Shown here: positions 7,645 to 14,494 of the stretch, in pieces | How positions within the stretch are numbered: position 1 is the stretch's first letter | How the letters are laid out: each line of letters opens with the position of its first letter | Virus record (IMG/VR): IMGVR_UViG_3300020055_000058 | Coordinates: 1-38,161 of that record | Source: a virus | Strand: one strand, 5' to 3' | DNA length: 38,161 nucleotides | Notes under the pieces: model-generated | The model's database searches: none | Told to the model about the DNA's origin: nothing | What the model saw: the letters and a program-made list of their open reading frames with translations, nothing else | Program-made: the position numbers and the translations under genes

Positions 7645-8770
7645 ACGTAATTGGAGATGCTGGCCACTGTTGTGACAATACACCGTCCCAACGATTCACT
7701 GGTGTTCTACCTTGTGTAGCGTAAGTACTTGGTGATCTATGTTGATAGGTAAACGGAGTTCTACCTTGTCTAGAATATGTACTTGGTGATCTATGTTGAT
7801 AGGTAAACGGAGTTTGACCTTGTCTTGCATATGTCACAGGTTGCCTATGTTGATATGTACTTGGCGATTGTGTTATTCTAGGATCTCTGTAAGTACTTGG
7901 TGATCTGTGTTGATATGTGCTAGGTACACGATATGCTCTAGGATCTCTGTAAGTACTTGGTGATCTATGGTTATACGTGCTAGGTACTCTATAACTTCTT
8001 GGATCACGATATGTAGATGGTGATCTGTGTTGATATGTGCTAGGTACACGATATGATCTTGGGTCTTGATATGTAGACGGCGATCTATGTTGATATGTGC
8101 TAGGTACACGATATGATCTAGGATCACGGTATGTAAATGGCGATCTATGGTTATATGTAAACGGTGACCTATGTTGATACGTAAACGGTGATCTATGTTG
8201 ATAAGTCGAAGGTTGTCTAGCGCCTCTAATATTAGGTTCTTGTGCTGATACAGGGTGTCTGTAACCTGCTGGTTGTTGTGCTGATCTAATATTAGGTTCT
8301 TGTGCTGATACAGGGTGTCTATAACCTGCTGGTTGTCTAGCATTACCAATTACTGGTTGTTGTGCTGATACAGGTGCTCTATATGCTGCTGGTTGTCTAG
8401 CATTTCTAATATTAGGTTCTTGTGCTGATCTGATATTAGGTTCTTGACCGCTTCTAATATTAGGTTCTTGTGCTGATCTAATATTAGGTTGTTGACCATT
8501 CGCAATATAAGGCGACTGGAAAGTAAACGGTTGCCTTGCGTTATTAGGTTGTTGAGCATTTGCAATATAAGGCGACTGGAAAGTAAACGGTTGCCTTGCG
8601 TTATTAGGTTGTCTAGCATTTGCAATATAAGGTGACTGATATGTAAATGGATTCTGGAATGTAAATGGATTCTGGAATGTAAATGGATTCTGGAAAGTAA
8701 AAGGTGTCTGCACAGGAACAGAAGCCTGTGTAATACCTTGAGCATTTGCTGGATAAAAACCTGTTGCCAT
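7640..8770 (-). CDS. Pro/Tyr/Arg-rich repeat protein, probable fibre or adhesin
   Basis: The product has 376 residues, nearly all short repeats of 6, 8, 10 or 12 residues: four copies of Q-N-P-F-T-F/Y near the start, then S-P-Y-I-A-N, A-Q-E-P-N-I-R-S, Q-P-A-G-Y-R-H-P-V-S, and many R-S-P-S-T-Y-Q-H and D-P-R-S-Y-R-V units. I see no lysine or cysteine, one leucine, and methionine only at the start. Only the last ~20 residues (R-W-D-G-V-L-S-Q-Q-W) are non-repetitive. The protein should be strongly basic and extended. It begins MATG like the Hint-bearing gene 11 bases upstream, and both use the same repeat vocabulary, so they are probably paralogues. No known domain is recognised. A virion fibre or surface-adhesion role is inferred from its place among fibre genes. 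Confidence 0.8.
   Translation of the reverse strand: MATGFYPANAQGITQASVPVQTPFTFQNPFTFQNPFTFQNPFTYQSPYIANARQPNNARQPFTFQSPYIANAQQPNNARQPFTFQSPYIANGQQPNIRSAQEPNIRSGQEPNIRSAQEPNIRNARQPAAYRAPVSAQQPVIGNARQPAGYRHPVSAQEPNIRSAQQPAGYRHPVSAQEPNIRGARQPSTYQHRSPFTYQHRSPFTYNHRSPFTYRDPRSYRVPSTYQHRSPSTYQDPRSYRVPSTYQHRSPSTYRDPRSYRVPSTYNHRSPSTYRDPRAYRVPSTYQHRSPSTYRDPRITQSPSTYQHRQPVTYARQGQTPFTYQHRSPSTYSRQGRTPFTYQHRSPSTYATQGRTPVNRWDGVLSQQWPASPITS
8225..8344 (-). repeat. Two tandem 60-base repeats in the 7640-8770 gene
   Basis: Positions 8225-8284 and 8285-8344 are nearly identical, with only a few differing bases. Each encodes a 20-residue unit containing E-P-N-I-R-S and A-G-Y-R-H-P-V-S. The near identity points to recent duplication. 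A second pair of 60-base repeats lies at about 8521-8640, and an 18-base unit encoding Q-N-P-F-T-F repeats about four times at about 8641-8700. Confidence 0.8.
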
Positions 8771-8781
8771 TTTACTTTAGA

Positions 8782-10557
8782 TTACTTAGGTGATGGTTTA
8801 AAGAAGAAGAAGTTGTGAGCTAATACACCATTTGCAAAGAAATTGTGATTGTCGCCAACGTTCTTCAAGTTATACACCTGTTGTGAATCTTTCTCCTCTA
8901 TTTTAATTATTTCTAGTCCTATTTCTGTACCTAGTACAGCATCTGTCATGGTCATCAAATGATCACCGACTGCGATTTCTGAATTTACAAATTCATCTCC
9001 ACCTTCTTCTTTGTGGAATTCTTTAAATTTCTCTAAGTTGATAACACCCCATTCACCATTCATTGTTCTAAATGGATGTTCTGAAGTTGTTTCAAGTATT
9101 CTACCGTCTGATAAATGTATCTCATGTATTGATACTTCTCTTGGTTGCATCAACTCTTCGACTACACCGATCTCTAATTTATTTGTCTCTTCGTTCCAAG
9201 TCATTACGTCTTGACCAACTTCTACTGTTTCAATTGGTACATGACTGCCATCGCCCAACCATATCATTGTGCCGGCAACAAAACATCCTTTGCCACCTCC
9301 AGGAATGTTACCAGGTATTGGACCAAACGGTTGATAGAAGTACACTGCTGGGAAGATAAATGGATATCTTGCTGTTTGTTGTGTAGTACTTGGTTGCCTT
9401 GCGTTATTTGGTTGCCTTGCGTTGTTTGGTTGCCTTGCGTTATTAGGTTGTCTAGCAGCAACTGGTTGTCTTGCCTGATACGTAAACGGCGCACGGAATG
9501 TAAATGGAGTCCTTGCGTTATTAGGTTGTCTTGCCTGATACGTAAACGGCGCACGGAATGTAAATGGAGTCCTTGCGTTATTAGGTTGTCTTGCCTGATA
9601 CGTAAACGGCGATCTATGGTTATACGTAAACGGTGATCTGTGGTTATATGTAAACGGTGATCTGTGGTTATACGTATACGGTGATCTATGTTGATACGTA
9701 AATGGCACCCTATATGATCTTGGATCACGGTATGTAAATGGTGATCTGTACGCATACGTAAACGGTATCTGATATGATCTTGGATCACGGTATGTAAATG
9801 GTGATCTATGTTGATACGTAAATGGCACCCTATATGATCTTGGGTCTCTATATGTAAATGGTGACCTATGTTGATACGTAAACGGTGTTTGTGCGTTTCT
9901 AATATTTGGTTCTTGTGCAGACCTAATATTTGGTTCTTGACCGCTTCTAATATTAGGCTCTTGAGCAGCAACTGGATGTTGATAAGATGCTGGTGTTTGT
10001 CTATTTCTTATAAACGGAGTCTGAGCACTTACAGGGTGATTATACCCAGCTGGTGTTTGTGCGTTTCTGATAAACGGATTCTGTGCATTAACAGGATGTT
10101 GATAAGAAGCAGGTTGTTGTGCGTTTCTGATAAACGGATTCTGTGCATTTACTGGATGTCTATAGAATGCTGGTGTTTGTCTATTTCTTATAAACGGATT
10201 CTGTGCATTAACAGGATGTCTATATGATACAGAGTTTTGTGCATTCGCAATATAAGGCGATTGAGCATTCGCAATATAAGGATACGGCTGTTGTGCATCT
10301 CTTATAAATGGATTCTGTCTATTAGCAATATAAGGATACGGCTGTTGTGCATCTCTTATAAATGGATTCTGTCTATTAGCAATATAAGGATATGGCTGTT
10401 GTGTAGGTTGTTGACCTGATGCGTTATTCCACCCACTAGGAGTTTTAATGTAAATTTGATCTACATCTTTCCAAGTGTTTGAAGCAGTTTTAACCCATGC
10501 ACCTTGGGTTGAATTCCAACCTGAGGGGGTTTTTACTTTCTGTGAGCCTGTCGCCAT
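8782..10557 (-). CDS. Repeat fibre protein with C-terminal Hint (intein-like) domain
   Basis: The product has 591 residues in three parts. Residues 1-50 hold two K-T-P-S-G-W-N motifs and I-Y-I-K, a small beta module seen in marine phage structural proteins. Residues ~51-400 are an array of Pro-rich units such as Q-Q-P-Y-P-Y-I-A-N, R-Q-N-P-F-I-R-D, R-S-P-F-T-Y-R-D and R-Q-P-N-N-A; most combine into 20-residue blocks, and the array has no Lys, Cys or Leu. After a Gly-rich linker (P-G-G-G-K-G), residues 425-582 form a Hint domain ending H-N, followed by nine residues, FFFFKPSPK. The Hint domain predicts self-cleavage or transfer of the fibre's thioester. A late promoter (10581-10588) and an AGGA site precede the ATG, so it starts its own transcript. 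Confidence 0.88.
   Translation of the reverse strand: MATGSQKVKTPSGWNSTQGAWVKTASNTWKDVDQIYIKTPSGWNNASGQQPTQQPYPYIANRQNPFIRDAQQPYPYIANRQNPFIRDAQQPYPYIANAQSPYIANAQNSVSYRHPVNAQNPFIRNRQTPAFYRHPVNAQNPFIRNAQQPASYQHPVNAQNPFIRNAQTPAGYNHPVSAQTPFIRNRQTPASYQHPVAAQEPNIRSGQEPNIRSAQEPNIRNAQTPFTYQHRSPFTYRDPRSYRVPFTYQHRSPFTYRDPRSYQIPFTYAYRSPFTYRDPRSYRVPFTYQHRSPYTYNHRSPFTYNHRSPFTYNHRSPFTYQARQPNNARTPFTFRAPFTYQARQPNNARTPFTFRAPFTYQARQPVAARQPNNARQPNNARQPNNARQPSTTQQTARYPFIFPAVYFYQPFGPIPGNIPGGGKGCFVAGTMIWLGDGSHVPIETVEVGQDVMTWNEETNKLEIGVVEELMQPREVSIHEIHLSDGRILETTSEHPFRTMNGEWGVINLEKFKEFHKEEGGDEFVNSEIAVGDHLMTMTDAVLGTEIGLEIIKIEEKDSQQVYNLKNVGDNHNFFANGVLAHNFFFFKPSPK
8812..9285 (-). other. Hint domain, bacterial-intein-like type
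   Basis: Block A is C-F-V-A-G-T-M-I-W-L-G-D-G, with Cys425 as the first residue. Block B is E-T-T-S-E-H-P-F-R-T, supplying the T-x-x-H activating histidine. Blocks F and G are V-Y-N-L-K-N-V-G and N-H-N-F-F-A-N-G-V-L-A-H-N, ending at His581-Asn582. All residues needed for N-S acyl shift and Asn cyclisation are present. The residue after Asn582 is Phe, not Cys, Ser or Thr, so standard protein splicing is not expected. That combination is typical of bacterial intein-like (BIL) domains, which cleave or pass the N-terminal part to another nucleophile. At 158 residues there is no room for a homing endonuclease. Confidence 0.9.
9481..9611 (-). repeat. Exact tandem 60-base repeat in the Hint-fibre gene
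   Basis: Positions 9481-9540 and 9541-9600 are identical base for base, and the first ~11 bases recur at 9601. Each copy encodes a 20-residue block containing R-Q-P-N-N-A, R-T-P-F-T-F-R-A and P-F-T-Y-Q-A. Identity at synonymous sites indicates very recent duplication, unlike most of the array, where the same peptides use different codons. Confidence 0.9.
10271..10390 (-). repeat. Tandem 54-base repeat in the Hint-fibre gene
   Basis: A 54-base unit starting at 10271 recurs at 10325 and partly from 10379. It encodes the 18-residue block A-Q-Q-P-Y-P-Y-I-A-N + R-Q-N-P-F-I-R-D. The copies are almost identical. Confidence 0.8.
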
Positions 10558-10580
10558 TTAATCCTTTCTCGCTTTTTATC

Positions 10581-10588
10581 TATTTATC
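10581..10588 (-). promoter_or_regulatory. T4-type late promoter before the Hint-fibre gene
   Basis: The minus strand reads GATAAATA, one base off the T4 late box, in the gap between the 10591-12888 gene and this one. The expected start gives a leader of about 18 bases that contains the AAGGA ribosome site of the ATG at 10557. Confidence 0.5.
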
Positions 10589-10590
10589 AA

Positions 10591-12888
10591 TTATGAATAA
10601 AGAATCCATAGATCACCAACTGCTCCGTCACCTGAAGTAGGTGCAGAAGTTGATTGATATATGTTTCTCGCAACACCACCACTATTTGAAGCGTATGATG
10701 TTGAAATTTGTGATGCTCTAAAGTTTGCGTCTGTTAATGTTAACGAACCTGTAGAAGCACCAGTTGCAGTTGTTGTAGCAACTACAAACTCATCAGCACT
10801 TTCGTCCCAACCCATAAATGCGTTGTCGCCAGTTGAACCTCTTTCTAACACAAGACCAAGGTCATTTGAGTTAGCACCTGTGTTACCAGACCCTAATTCA
10901 ATCAATGCATCACTGATTGTTGTATTTGTAGAATCTACAGTTGATGTAGTACCATTAACTGTTAGGTTACCAGATAATGTTAAGTTACCAAATTGTACGT
11001 TACTTGTTGTAGCAACTGCCTGACCAATACTTATTTCACCTGAACTAATTGAGACACCAGTTCCTGCACTAATATGACTTCTAACTTCTGAAGCGCTTGG
11101 GCCAGTATATGTGATTACACCAGTAGATGAATTATATGCAAGTGAACCATCTCCACCTGAATCTGTTACTGAGATAGCACTTCTAGCATCTGAATCAGCA
11201 TATTGTGTAATTGTTGTTGCAAGTGTTAAGGTACCATTTACATCATCGTATGTTGATGTGATGCCTGTACCTGCTGTTACTAAAGCATTTACTCTGTCAT
11301 CAACTCTTTCGTCTGTGAAGTATAAGTTTGATGAACCTTCTGTTAACGAATCTGTATCTGGTAATAATGCATTAACTCTAGCATCTGCTCTAGCGTTTGT
11401 AAAGTAAAGGTTTGAACCTTCTGAAATATGAGCAGTTGTTGAAGGTATTGTAATAGCACCTGTACTTGAATCATATGCACCTGCACCAGAGTTTGTACTT
11501 AGAGATGCTCTTGCTCTAGCATCTGTATAGAATAAGTTTGTTGAACCTTCTGTAATGTCATCTGAATCACCACTTAGTTCACTTAATGCATCTGCTGTAT
11601 CTACTTGTGCATCAACATAAGTTTTGACTGCTAACTGAGAAGGTACTAAAGTATCTGAAGCACTACCAAAATTAACATCTGTATCGATTGCATTTTGAAC
11701 TCTAGCGTCTGCTCTTGCATTTGTAAAGTATAAGTTTGTAGAGCCTTCTGTTATTTCATCTGTATTGTCTTTACTTGCGACTTGTGAATCTACATATGCT
11801 TTAACTGATTGTTGAGAAGGTATTCTTGTTTCACTATTAGACACCATATTATCTTCATCGATAAGAGCTGCTGTGATTCTAGCATCTGCTCTAGCGTCAG
11901 TGAAATATAAGTTTGAACCTTCTGCTAAATCACCAGTGTCATGGTTAGCAATACTAGTAACTGTACCAGTTACGTTACCAGTTAAGTTTCCTTCGAATGT
12001 TCCTGCAACAAAAGTTTCTGAACCGACTGTCCATTTATCGTTGGTCTCATCCCATAAGAATGTTTTTGCAGTTGAACTACCTCTAGTTACACTCAAACCA
12101 GCATCTTCTGTTGGTGAACCTGAAGTAAAGTTACTGTTTAATGCGATTGTGTTGTCTGCAAGGTTAATTGTCTCTGAGTTTACAGTTGTTGTTGTACCTG
12201 AAACTGTTAGTGAACCTGAGATTGTAACATCATCGTTAAGTGAAATAACACCATTTCCGTTACCACTCAATACTAAGTTAGTATCAGCTGATCTGGACAC
12301 GATTTGATCAACTGCAATATTGTTACTAAATGTGATGTTGTTTCCTGCACTGTTGGTAATATTGTTACCGTCTTCGATTTGAACTGGACCTTTAAGTGCA
12401 ATAACACCTGATCCTGTTGCATCTAACTCTAAATCACCAGAACCACTTGTCTGTATAGACATGTTTTGGTTAGAGTCAGCACTAAAGACGATTGTACCTG
12501 AGTCATCTGAAATAACCTGTTGTCCGTTAACATATAAAGAACCAGGTCCAACGTATACGTCTTTCCATGTTCTACTTGATGAACCTAAGTCGTATGTGTT
12601 ATCTGCGCTTGGTATGATGTTACCTGCAAATGTACCACCACCTAAGTATGATAATACATCTGAGTCGCCGTATTGGGCTGCACCAGCGATTGTTAGTGTG
12701 TTAGCAGAATCATCGTATGTTAATGTGATGCCTGTACCTGCTGTTAAAAGTTGAGCGACTCTATCGTCTACTGACTCATCTAATGCTGATGCTGAAATTG
12801 AACCAACGTATGATCCAGAAGAGCTAATAACCTCTGTTCCACCGATTGACAGGCCGTTTTTAATATTAAAATTCTTTTCCCCTGCCAT
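10591..12888 (-). CDS. Long tail-fibre-type protein with T-E-G-S-N-L-Y-F-T repeats
   Basis: The product has 765 residues. The N-terminus (F-N-I-K-N-G-L-S-I-G-G-T-E-V-I) is an attachment-type module shared with the gene directly upstream. The body has five copies of a motif like I-T-E-G-S-T-N-L-Y-F-T-N-A-R-A-D-A-R-V, the [15 protein letters not shown] helix found in many trimeric phage fibres, and two N-L/S-T-V-x-G-T-T-x-T-V-x-S modules. It ends with Y-Q-S-T-S-A-P-T-S-G-D-G and G-D-L-W-I-L-Y-S, a common fibre terminus. Its role would be a host-contact or collar/whisker-type fibre. Its ATG overlaps the upstream stop (TAATG) and follows a GGAGG site. Confidence 0.85.
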   Translation of the reverse strand: MAGEKNFNIKNGLSIGGTEVISSSGSYVGSISASALDESVDDRVAQLLTAGTGITLTYDDSANTLTIAGAAQYGDSDVLSYLGGGTFAGNIIPSADNTYDLGSSSRTWKDVYVGPGSLYVNGQQVISDDSGTIVFSADSNQNMSIQTSGSGDLELDATGSGVIALKGPVQIEDGNNITNSAGNNITFSNNIAVDQIVSRSADTNLVLSGNGNGVISLNDDVTISGSLTVSGTTTTVNSETINLADNTIALNSNFTSGSPTEDAGLSVTRGSSTAKTFLWDETNDKWTVGSETFVAGTFEGNLTGNVTGTVTSIANHDTGDLAEGSNLYFTDARADARITAALIDEDNMVSNSETRIPSQQSVKAYVDSQVASKDNTDEITEGSTNLYFTNARADARVQNAIDTDVNFGSASDTLVPSQLAVKTYVDAQVDTADALSELSGDSDDITEGSTNLFYTDARARASLSTNSGAGAYDSSTGAITIPSTTAHISEGSNLYFTNARADARVNALLPDTDSLTEGSSNLYFTDERVDDRVNALVTAGTGITSTYDDVNGTLTLATTITQYADSDARSAISVTDSGGDGSLAYNSSTGVITYTGPSASEVRSHISAGTGVSISSGEISIGQAVATTSNVQFGNLTLSGNLTVNGTTSTVDSTNTTISDALIELGSGNTGANSNDLGLVLERGSTGDNAFMGWDESADEFVVATTTATGASTGSLTLTDANFRASQISTSYASNSGGVARNIYQSTSAPTSGDGAVGDLWILYS

Positions 12889-13148
12889 TAGATAGTACCT
12901 CCGTCAACTTGCGGTAATGAAAACTCACCCGTTGATGAGTTATAAGATAAATTCGTTTCTCCAGATGCTAATGAAATAGCACCTCTTGCTTTTGCGTTAG
13001 TAAAATATTGATTCGTTGCACCTTCTGTGATGTCATCTGAGTCTAGTGCGGATACTGATCCAGCGGTAATTTTACCAGCACTAGTTATGACCTCTGTAGA
13101 ACCGATGTTTAATCCGTATTCTATAACAAAATTATTTTGTGTTGCCAT
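12888..13148 (-). CDS. Short fibre-like protein, paralogous to the start of the downstream fibre
   Basis: The product has 86 residues. Its beginning (F-V-I-E-Y-G-L-N-I-G-S-T-E-V-I-T-S-A-G) parallels the N-terminus of the 765-residue fibre encoded next. One D-D-I-T-E-G-A-T-N-Q-Y-F-T-N-A-K-A-R repeat follows, then a C-terminus Q-V-D-G-G-T-I. It thus looks like a fibre reduced to its attachment module, one repeat and the D-G-G-T cap also found in the 17070-17312 and 15351-16919 products. An AGGA site precedes the ATG. It may be an intact mini-fibre or the remnant of a recombination event. Confidence 0.75.
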   Translation of the reverse strand: MATQNNFVIEYGLNIGSTEVITSAGKITAGSVSALDSDDITEGATNQYFTNAKARGAISLASGETNLSYNSSTGEFSLPQVDGGTI

Positions 13149-13236
13149 GGTTAGTGTGTCCTAATTGAGTGTATACAGTATTATTTAGTAGAGATTACTC
13201 TTCAAAAAGGTGGTTTAAACAAAATTTAAACAAAAA

Positions 13237-13977
13237 TCATACTTTAATTAATTGACGTGACCATTTGAATACAGTCGAGTTTGCAGAAGCAGGTGTAATC
13301 TTTAAAACTACATTACCACTTTCAACTGCAACTGATACTGAATACAACGAACTATTTGTAACTATCTCAGCGTATTGTGTAAAGTAAGCAGTTGAACCGT
13401 CATGAATTACAACAACTTCAGATGTGTGATAGTTTGTACCCTCTGTTGCTTGTAAAATATACTTAGCACTTCGATAATTTGATAAAGAAAACGAATCTAA
13501 GTCTGTTTCCGATGTTGTAGTGGTTGTTGTACCTGTATTACTATCAACAACCAAACTATCGATTGTTAATGTGTCTGAAGCAGTGATAGTAGTGCATGTT
13601 AAATCACCAACTTCTAAAGCTGCTTTAGCGTAACCTGTGCCTGAAGTGTTAACTGTTGTAGTAGGTTCTACTTCTAAACCGTCAAATAATTTCCATGTAG
13701 AATCACTAGCATCTCTAAAAAGACCTGTGAACTCATTGCCGCTGTCTGATAAACCATCATCGTAGTTACCATATAACCCTATGTCAACTGTATCTGAACT
13801 CGTGTTTGAGTTCGCAAGTTCGATCATTGAGTCTATAACAGACGTGGTTGTACTGTTAACGGTAGTTTGTGTACCATTAACTGTTAAATTGCCTGTGATT
13901 GTCGCATCGCCATCGACCAACAGGTCTTGACCTGTTTCTAGTCCTATGTCTGCATAAAATTTTGATTTTGTTGCCAT
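13237..13977 (-). CDS. Fibre protein with shared C-terminal domain
   Basis: The product has 246 residues. The N-terminus F-Y-A-D-I-G-L-E-T-G-Q-D-L-L-V is followed by [17 protein letters not shown], a module repeated in several fibres of this window. The last ~75 residues (A-K-Y-I-L-Q-A-T-E-G-T-N-Y-H, then V-V-V-I-H-D-G-S-T-A-Y-F-T-Q-Y, then I-T-P-A-S-A-N-S-T) match the C-terminal domains of the two genes upstream. The gene has its own late promoter (14006-14013) just past a terminator, so it begins a separate transcript. The probable role is a minor fibre with a shared tip; the ligand is unknown. Confidence 0.8.
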   Translation of the reverse strand: MATKSKFYADIGLETGQDLLVDGDATITGNLTVNGTQTTVNSTTTSVIDSMIELANSNTSSDTVDIGLYGNYDDGLSDSGNEFTGLFRDASDSTWKLFDGLEVEPTTTVNTSGTGYAKAALEVGDLTCTTITASDTLTIDSLVVDSNTGTTTTTTSETDLDSFSLSNYRSAKYILQATEGTNYHTSEVVVIHDGSTAYFTQYAEIVTNSSLYSVSVAVESGNVVLKITPASANSTVFKWSRQLIKV

Positions 13978-14005
13978 AATAATCTCAAAAATATATTCTC
14001 AGTAC

Positions 14006-14013
14006 TATTTATG
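14006..14013 (-). promoter_or_regulatory. T4-type late promoter after the terminator
   Basis: The minus strand reads CATAAATA followed by GTAC. It lies 13 bases past the T-tract of the terminator at 14026-14053 and about 28 bases before the ATG at 13977. It would restart transcription of the lower fibre genes. Confidence 0.6.
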
Positions 14014-14025
14014 ACTTTTTGGAAG

Positions 14026-14053
14026 TAAAAGAAAGGGGATCATGTGATCCCCT
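14026..14053 (-). terminator. Intrinsic (Rho-independent) terminator in the fibre region
   Basis: On the minus strand AGGGGATCA and its perfect complement TGATCCCCT form a 9-base stem around two bases (in practice about 8 pairs with a tetraloop). TTTCTTTT follows directly. The stem is GC-rich in an AT-rich region. It comes about 20 bases after the stop codon of the 14074-14484 gene. On the plus strand no T-tract follows, so it should act on minus-strand transcripts only. Confidence 0.88.
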
Positions 14054-14073
14054 CTCAAGAAAGTTGCTTAGTT

Positions 14074-14484
14074 CTAAGCGCCTACTAAAGTCCTGTGGAA
14101 TTTAATAGTTGTACTGTTTGCTGAGGCAGGTGTAATTCTGAGTCTCAAGTCGGAACCATTAATGTCAGCATCGAATGATGCAACACTAGTGTTTTTCAAT
14201 GTACCGTATTGAGTCATGGTTACTGCGCTTCCGTCATGTACTAATACTATCTCAGTTGAATGATAGTTAGAACCTTCTGACATTGCAATAACATATCTAG
14301 CAGCTCTAAAGTCAGCATGGGCAAAAGTGTCCAAGTCGACTTGAGATGTAGATGTTGTTGTTAATGCTGTAGACGTTCTATGTTTAGTATCCAACTCTTT
14401 AGAAGTAGTGATGACATCATTAGATGAATCGTAAGACAATACTCTAATTAACTCAGCGACTTTAAATGCATTTGTTTTAGCCAT
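14074..14484 (-). CDS. Small fibre protein consisting mainly of the shared C-terminal domain
   Basis: The product has 136 residues. After a short N-terminus (N-A-F-K-V-A-E-L-I-R-V-L-S-Y-D-S-S) comes the same ~75-residue domain as in its two neighbours: A-R-Y-V-I-A-M-S-E-G-S-N-Y-H, V-L-V-H-D-G-S-A-V-T-M-T-Q-Y, I-T-P-A-S-A-N-S-T. It is close to the minimal form of that module. A strong AAGGAGT site precedes the ATG. A small hairpin (GCTTAG/CTAAGC) covers the stop codon, and the intrinsic terminator follows. The function is unknown; a capsid/tail decoration or receptor-tip role is plausible. Confidence 0.8.
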   Translation of the reverse strand: MAKTNAFKVAELIRVLSYDSSNDVITTSKELDTKHRTSTALTTTSTSQVDLDTFAHADFRAARYVIAMSEGSNYHSTEIVLVHDGSAVTMTQYGTLKNTSVASFDADINGSDLRLRITPASANSTTIKFHRTLVGA

Positions 14485-14494
14485 TGTCTACTCC

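Noticed and set aside
7873-8745. Long open frames on the minus strand inside the repeat gene, rich in H, L, I and R
   Set aside because: They arise because the repeat units are multiples of three bases and so leave another frame open. They have no ribosome site and show no folded-protein composition.
8812-9285. A standard splicing intein in the fibre protein
   Set aside because: The residue after the terminal Asn is Phe, not Cys, Ser or Thr, and only nine residues follow, so normal protein splicing is not expected.
7640-10400. A CRISPR array or non-coding satellite suggested by the dense repeats
   Set aside because: Repeats are contiguous without spacers, keep the reading frame and differ mainly at synonymous positions, so they are coding.
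9011-10419. Several plus-strand and alternative minus-strand frames over the Hint-fibre gene
   Set aside because: They are shadows of the repeat array and Hint domain, with repetitive C, L and R-rich content and no start signals.
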